Shown here in pieces: positions 58,677-64,000 of a stretch of 64,000 bases of DNA. Position 1 is the stretch's first letter. Every line of letters begins with the position of its first letter. The notes below the pieces were generated by a model. That model saw only the letters and a list, made by a program, of their open reading frames with translations. It did not search any database and was not told the origin of the DNA. The stretch is from Cinclus cinclus (lineage: Eukaryota; Chordata; Aves; Passeriformes; Cinclidae): positions 30,080,654-30,144,653 of the forward strand of contig NC_085052.1 of assembly GCF_963662255.1 (NCBI RefSeq), given 5' to 3'. The translations under genes were made by a program, and so were the position numbers.

Positions 58677-59696
58677 GTATTTGTGCGTTTTTGTATTGCA
58701 CTGATATTTAACTTAAGCCTCTTCCTTTTATTTCATCTGTCTGAAAACTAATCCTTTCAGATAATTTTCTTCTATCCCACTAACAATAATCTCTGCTTTA
58801 CAATTAAGAGCACTCTCAAAAATTCTTTGAGCTATTACTGAAAATCCTCTATTTTTTTTCTGAATTTCTTACAATTTTTTGATCCAATTACCTTGACTTT
58901 CCTGGAATAATCATTTTGCTGCTGCTTCTATAAAGTGAATAACTTTTATTGTTTTAACTGAAAAATGAAATACTGGACAAGAGGATAAAATACTAAAATG
59001 CTTTGGAAGAAATGGCTGATAGTGGAAGTCAATGACAATGAAAGAACAAAGTTATTGTATTTTTTAAAACAAGTGACTGTGTTCAATTTTCTTATTTTTC
59101 TTTGGTCAATCTTTCTTCATCCCTATTGATGTATTTACTTTTAATTTTCATGGCATTCAAGCAGCAAGGTGTAAAAGATATTTCAGTTCTTTGTGTGCAG
59201 CTCTTGTTTAATTCATGCATTGAGGTTTTTGGTTTGTTTCCCATCTGCCATTGTGTTCTCAGCACTGCAGTTCCAAATGGATCGTGTTCTTACCATGCAT
59301 ACGTGTTTTCCAAATAGTTCTCCTAGGCCATTGTCCTGCTCAAAATACTGCATTGTTTCAACTGACAGGAACACTGATACATAATATTGTCAGTTAACAG
59401 GGCAGGAACTTGCTGTGTTCCATGGCACAGATGATAAACACCCTGTGGGAAGCCTGGGTGCTGGAACTAAAGATGTAAACTGTAATGTATGGGATCATTT
59501 TTAAAGCCAAATCTATGGAGGGTTTTTCTAGTCACTAGCTTTCAGTATAAAAGGACCAAACCAACAATTAGGAATGCAGGTAATACGATTCTTCCTTGAT
59601 TCTGTGTATTGCAGACTGTATTCTGTACCTGTGTTGTTGCCTGGGGAGTTGAGAGACTCATTTATACATAAGCAGTCCTGTTCTGCATCCTTGTGT

Positions 59697-60728
59697 CTAA
59701 ACTGGAGATAGATTTGATGGATGGACAGCTCTGACTAAGGAGTTGGCTGGATGGGGCACTCAGAGTTGTGTTCAAAGGCTCAATGTCCAAGTAGAGATCA
59801 GTGATTTGTGTCATTCCTCAGGGACTGGTATTAGGACTGGTGCCATTTCACATCTTTGTTAGCAGTTTGGACAGTGGGATAGTGAACCCTCAGCAGGTTT
59901 GATGATGACACCCAGCTGTGTGGTGTAGTTGATACCCTGGAGGGAAGGGATCTGCCCAGAGATACCTGGACAGGTGGGGCTGTGTGAAACTCAAGATGTT
60001 CAGCAAGGCCAAGTGCAAGGTCCTGCACCAAGATCACGGCAATCCCAAGCATAAATACAGGTCGGGTGGAAAATGGACCGGGAACAGCCCTGAGGAGAAA
60101 GAGTTGAGAATGTTGGTGAAAGACAAGCTCAACATGACCTGGCAATATGCACTTGCAGCCCAGAAATATCCAGCCATGTCCTGGACTGCATCCAAAGCAC
60201 CGTGGGCAGCTCTCACGAGACCCCACCTGGAGTGCTGCATCCAGCTGTGGGTTCCCAATGTGAGAAGGACATGCAGCTGTTGGAGCAAGTCCGGAAGAGG
60301 CCACAAAGATGACCAGTGGCCTGGAGCAGCTCTCCTGTGAAGCCAGGCTGAGGGAGTTGGGGCTGTTCATCCTGGAGAAGGTTCCAGGGAGACCTTAGAC
60401 CACCTTCCCGTACCGAAATGGGACCTATAGGAAAGTTTAAGAGGGAGTTCTTGGTGATACGACAAGGGGAATGGATTTAAGCTGAAAGAGGTAGGTTTAG
60501 ATTCAATATTAGAAAGAAATTCTTCACTGTGAGCGTGGTGAGGAACTGGAACAGGTTTCCCAGCAAAGATGTGGATGCTCCATCCCTGATAGTGTTCAAG
60601 GCCAGGCTGGATGTGGCTTTGAGCAACCTTGTCTAGTGGAAGGTGTCCCTGCCCATGGCAGCAGAGTTGGAACAAGATGATCTTTAAATGTCCCTTGCAA
60701 CCCAGGCCATTCTGTGATACTATGATGA
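59697..60728 (+). mobile_element. CR1 LINE, 5'-truncated (reverse transcriptase 3' part to 3' end), degenerate
   Basis: Sense-strand CR1 of about 1 kb. Near 59898-59918 the sequence reads FDDDTQL, from the reverse transcriptase FADD(T) active-site motif, with Ala changed to Asp. It then shows the KCKVLH, SPEEKELRMLV, LNMTWQ and RPHLECCIQLW segments of the ORF2 C-terminal region. The 3' UTR contains GGAACAGGTTTCCC- and CCAGGCTGGATG-like stretches and ends with CATTCTGTGATACTATGATG, the CR1 3' end. Frame changes and stops show it is inactive. Truncation at the 5' end is typical of target-primed LINE insertion. It supports an avian or other sauropsid source. Confidence 0.93.
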
Positions 60729-63070
60729 CAGGATCTTTTTCAAACCCAGCACTGAAAGGGAGCTCACAAATCAGATAACAGGTGTTTTGCAAGGCTCATG
60801 ATGAATTACAGGCTTTGAGGTGATAACCACTGGCCTGTGTCTCTCCCCTGACTTGCATATCTGTAATGACAACTCAGTGACGCCCATCCTCACAACTCCC
60901 AGTGTTAGTGGGATTTATGTACAATGCATCTGCTTACACCAGTCAAAACAAATCTGTTCAAGATGGTAAGGCACTCTGACAAATCTCAGAGACAAGGAGC
61001 TGATTTCCAAGTGGGAGAAAGGCACAAATTTAGCAAACAAATCCAAGTTCTTCCTCACTGGGCTTGTGTTCATGTCATCAGCCAAAACTCTTCAGTGAGA
61101 CAGACTTGTTGAATGGCTTCTCAATGAGCCACAATCCTCAAGGTTTCTCTCACAAGAGAAATTGAAGATTTGGAAAGTAGAGACTCAGAGCTCTGGGACA
61201 AATGTCAGGAAACCATTTCCTTGTTTTATGTCTTGCTGTGCCCACTAAATAAGTATTTACATGGGAATTATGTAATTTCTTTTCCCTGCTGAGGACAGCT
61301 TGGTTTGGAGTCAAACTGGTTGAGAAGAGAGATTTTTATATTCTTTTTCCTAGACTACTCTGGCAAATCTCTCTAAATGAGGTTAAGTGTTGGGAAATTG
61401 CTTGAAAGATGTGCACATAATTTTGTGGGGAAAATAAATGAGGGCTCACCTTCGTACACAGCAGAGAGCTTGTAGAAGAACAATTCTAACACACACTGAG
61501 TGTGTGCTTTATTTTTAAAGAGATTGCAAATCTTATAAATGTGAAACCTGAGTCTGGAAGAACTGGGTCTTTCCTCTCACTGTCTCCAGCTGGGAGCTGG
61601 TTCCCCACGTATCTGGGGGTCCCAGCCCTGTGCCCGTGGCCATGAGGCTGGTGGGGAGCAGGGCTCAGTCGTGGTAAAGCTCAACTCCAGTTACCTGCAG
61701 GGGGCCTGGAAGGAACCCCCTTCTCTGCAGCGCATGCTCATCCTCTCAGCATCCCTCTGGGCACCTGCAGGAGCTTTAATCTGGTGCAGGGAGCTGGAGC
61801 CCTGCTGTGCCTGCCACAACCCTGCCATGAGCCCTGTCACTACAGCCCACCCTGAAGTTGCTGATGCTGTCCCAGAAGGGAAGGGATAGCAAGCCATGGA
61901 AGCTGATACAAAGAGGAGAGAGACTATGGGCAGTGAAGGGCAGAAAGAATGCAATCCATAAACCAAATCAGGTGTGGAGAATATTATCAAAAAAAACCCA
62001 GTTATTCTTGAGCTTTTAATTTTTTATTTTTTTTTTTTGGCCTACAGTAGATAACAAACTTTTGGGTGTAAACCAGGACACTATTTTAAACCGATTTAAT
62101 GAAGACGCCTAACTCAGTAAGAATAAGTATCATGCTAATCAATCCCTGCAAGATTAGACAGATGTCCTAACAGAGCATGAATGCACACTGCCTGATCCCT
62201 GAGTAGGTGCTAAGATACAACAGTTTAAGTGCATTTAAGACCAGTCAAAACATCACCATGCATGAAAATCCCTTATTGGTCATTTTGGGAGGGGTTGATT
62301 TATTATATTTTTAAGCTCAGTTTTCAGAGTTTCTTTGGCTCGGTAAAATTTCACAAGTTCATAATGGTTTCAGTGGTTTGGTATTGGCTTTTCTCCCTAC
62401 TTTGTGAAACCAAAACCTTGGCTACAACTTGAAACATCCTCCATTTCCCTGTGGTTCTGTCTTCTGCCATCAAGGCAGCTCTGGACAGGCTGTGATGAAG
62501 GTGTGGTAAAATCCTCTGGTATCTTTAGCAAAGCCAAATGACAAATGATCACCTGGATCCCAGCCTATGGTTAAATTTTGTCTGGGACTTTTCCCAAGCC
62601 ACGTGATACCTTCTTTCCTGCTGCCAGAGAGCCTGTATTTCTCACTGGCCTCTAAAAAGAACACCTACCCTGATGCAATTCCTAGCTGTAGGAGACATGG
62701 AGAACCAGAAAAACAGGGAAAACTTGGGATGAGAAAGGTGATAGGAGGCAAGAAAAAGATTCTTGGGGAGAAAAGAGTAAGAACAATAGAACCTTCTATC
62801 CCAGAAAATAAAACCAAACAAATTGCATGAGAGATAGGCTAGGACATATAATGGGTGTCAAAGTGAGCAGCAATGCTTGCAGCTCTCCAGATGTCTAAAA
62901 ATAGGGGGTATCAGTGAAACCAGCAAGAGGCAGATCGAGCTTGAAAGGACTGCTCCTCCTGCAGGAGGTAATTCACTTTTATGACTCCTTGTACAGGTCC
63001 TTGGTGTGGGAAGCATAAAAAATTTACACGAATTTAAAGTGTAACTGAAAGAATTTTAAAAGGGAAAAAG

Positions 63071-63103
63071 AAACCAAAAACAGACAAACAAACAAACAAA
63101 AAA
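63071..63103. repeat. A-rich CAAA tract
   Basis: A short run of CAAA units with flanking A-rich sequence. Confidence 0.75.
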
Positions 63104-63938
63104 ACCTGTTCGTGATTATACAAACCTCTTTCAGGTTTAGAAAATATGTGTTAAAAGTCAGTGCCAGCTAGAAAAATGTCCTGGAGTGCTTCTGCTGGTC
63201 CACGTTCCCATACTCTCCTGCAAAATGTGGCTGCTGTCGGAGACAGGGTGCCCTGGAACTGGTGGACCCTTGCTTTGACCTACTGCTGCTGTTTTTCCCT
63301 GGACTTTGAGCTGTTTCCTCTACTTGTAGTAACTGTGTTTACCCACTGTTAGCAGGGACATCACCCTTCTTCAACATGTAGCCTATTAGGAAGGGAAGGA
63401 TGGCAAAGGCAGCGAAGTAGTGCAGTATCTTCTGGTGTTTTTTCATTGGCGCCTCGTTGTTGGGCATTTCTCTGTTGTTTGTCTTCAGAGATGAGTTTTG
63501 TCTTCGCTCTTCTCTGAGACCCTCTCTGCAGGAATTCCGTGTGCAGTGAGCAAACACTGTGTTCACTGTTACCTGAAGCGCAGGGGATTAGGCTACAGCA
63601 CCTAATTAAACAGAGTGGGATTGCTGAAACGTGCACCACCCATTTTGCTCCAGCCTCCCACGATCGCAAAACAATGTCTGGAATTCTTTGAAATTACCAC
63701 TCCTAGATGCAACTTTTTCCTTGATGAGAGCATTTCATTAGAGTAATCCTGCCCCAGCTGGATTAGCTGCAGAGCAGGATAACATCTAATGTATTTCTAC
63801 AGCTCGACAGAACGGGGGGTCTTTTATCATTCTCCTCGCCTTTGACAAGCGATGCTCCTAAAGAAAATGCCTCGTCTGCTCCTAACAGTGGTGTAGCGCT
63901 TGTCTTCGGGTATTGTAAGGGCAAAAGTTTCCAGATTT

Positions 63939-64000
63939 AGCGGCCCGGTTCGTAGTCGCCGAAAGCTGCGCTGATCTCTCGCCCTCCCCGGGCCGCTTCC
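63939..64000. promoter_or_regulatory. ANK3: CpG-rich edge, possible start of an internal promoter CpG island
   Basis: The last 62 bases contain about nine CpG dinucleotides (GCGGCCCGG, TTCGTAGTCGCCG, CCCCGGGCCGC), whereas the preceding kilobases are CpG-poor. In mammals, short ankyrin-G isoforms without ankyrin repeats start from a separate promoter and first exon in this intron, just before the EDAMTG exon. The position fits, but no first exon or start codon is visible because the window stops here, so this call is inference. Confidence 0.4.

Larger units (their letters stand above)
1..64000 (+). other. ANK3: ANK3 (ankyrin-G) locus, internal part of the transcribed region
   Basis: The whole window lies inside one gene read on the + strand. 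Its exons encode the 24 ankyrin repeats of ankyrin-G and the start of the linker to the spectrin-binding domain. Ankyrin-G is a cytosolic adaptor that anchors membrane proteins (voltage-gated sodium and KCNQ channels, neurofascin/L1-type adhesion molecules, E-cadherin, Na/K-ATPase) to spectrin at the axon initial segment, nodes of Ranvier and lateral epithelial membranes. ANK3 was chosen over ANK1 and ANK2 because of paralogue-specific stretches in repeats 10, 13 and 22 and the VRKANAP linker, all compared from memory. The initiator exon and the ZU5, UPA and death-domain exons are outside the window. Confidence 0.95.
58677..64000 (+). other. ANK3 intron, 5' part (at least 5.3 kb)
   Basis: Intron leading to the EDAMTGDTDKY exon, which I could not find in the window. 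It holds a CR1 LINE 3' fragment (59697-60728), an A/C tract (63071-63103), an antisense small ORF (63339-63566) and a CpG-rich right edge. The remainder has no recognised element. Confidence 0.8.

Noticed and set aside
59831..60370. 179-codon antisense ORF
   Set aside because: It is the reverse strand of the CR1 reverse-transcriptase region and not a gene.
58677..64000. Search for the next ANK3 exon (EDAMTGDTDKY)
   Set aside because: No matching sequence with splice sites was found by eye, so I did not annotate it; it probably lies beyond 64000.
1..64000. Retroviral elements, CRISPR arrays, tRNA or rRNA genes
   Set aside because: No LTR pairs, primer-binding sites, regularly spaced direct repeats, cloverleaf-type sequences or rRNA motifs were recognised. 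Only LINE fragments and simple repeats are supported.

Overview
This is a vertebrate genomic window, most likely from a bird. It holds the 5' half of ANK3 (ankyrin-G) on the + strand as small exons in large introns. The avian assignment rests on two decayed CR1 LINE fragments. One of them ends in the characteristic CR1 tail, a run close to CATTCTGTGATACTATGATG. The translated exons are very close to vertebrate ankyrin-G as I remember it, and differ from ANK1 and ANK2 at diagnostic places: [28 protein letters not shown], and [20 protein letters not shown] followed by VRKANAP.

Layout. The window opens inside an ANK3 intron. The first coding exon is at 306-407 and the last is at 58614-58676. Between them lie 22 exons plus a 24-nt microexon candidate at 8837-8860. 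Together they encode all 24 ankyrin repeats of the membrane-binding domain and the acidic linker that leads to the spectrin-binding ZU5/UPA region. Without the microexon this is 2,500 coding bases (833 codons plus one base). Every intron has GT-AG ends, and no exon carries a frameshift or stop. Nearly all exons are 99 nt (one repeat) or 198 nt (two repeats) and start and end in phase 0. The first phase change is at the end of exon 58355-58427. The start codon and first exon(s) lie upstream of the window; the ZU5, UPA, giant neuronal and death-domain exons lie downstream.

Non-coding part. Introns make up about 96% of the window. The longest are 10193-20156 and 45215-54702. They hold CR1 fragments (about 53400-54480 and 59697-60728), a (CA)22 microsatellite, a 30-bp minisatellite at the left edge, a 23-bp tandem duplication, and many A-rich, A/C-rich and T/G-rich low-complexity tracts. 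The last 60 bases turn abruptly CpG-rich. This may be the edge of the CpG island of the internal ANK3 promoter used for short isoforms without ankyrin repeats, but the supporting exon is not in the window.

I found no second protein-coding gene, RNA gene, CRISPR array, intact transposon or operon-like cluster, and no convincing unknown biological system. The observations most worth following are the conserved microexon between repeats 6 and 7, the CpG-rich right edge with a nearby antisense small membrane-protein-like ORF, a decoy splice acceptor before the repeat-22 exon, and a lineage-specific Arg at a conserved loop glycine in repeat 3.
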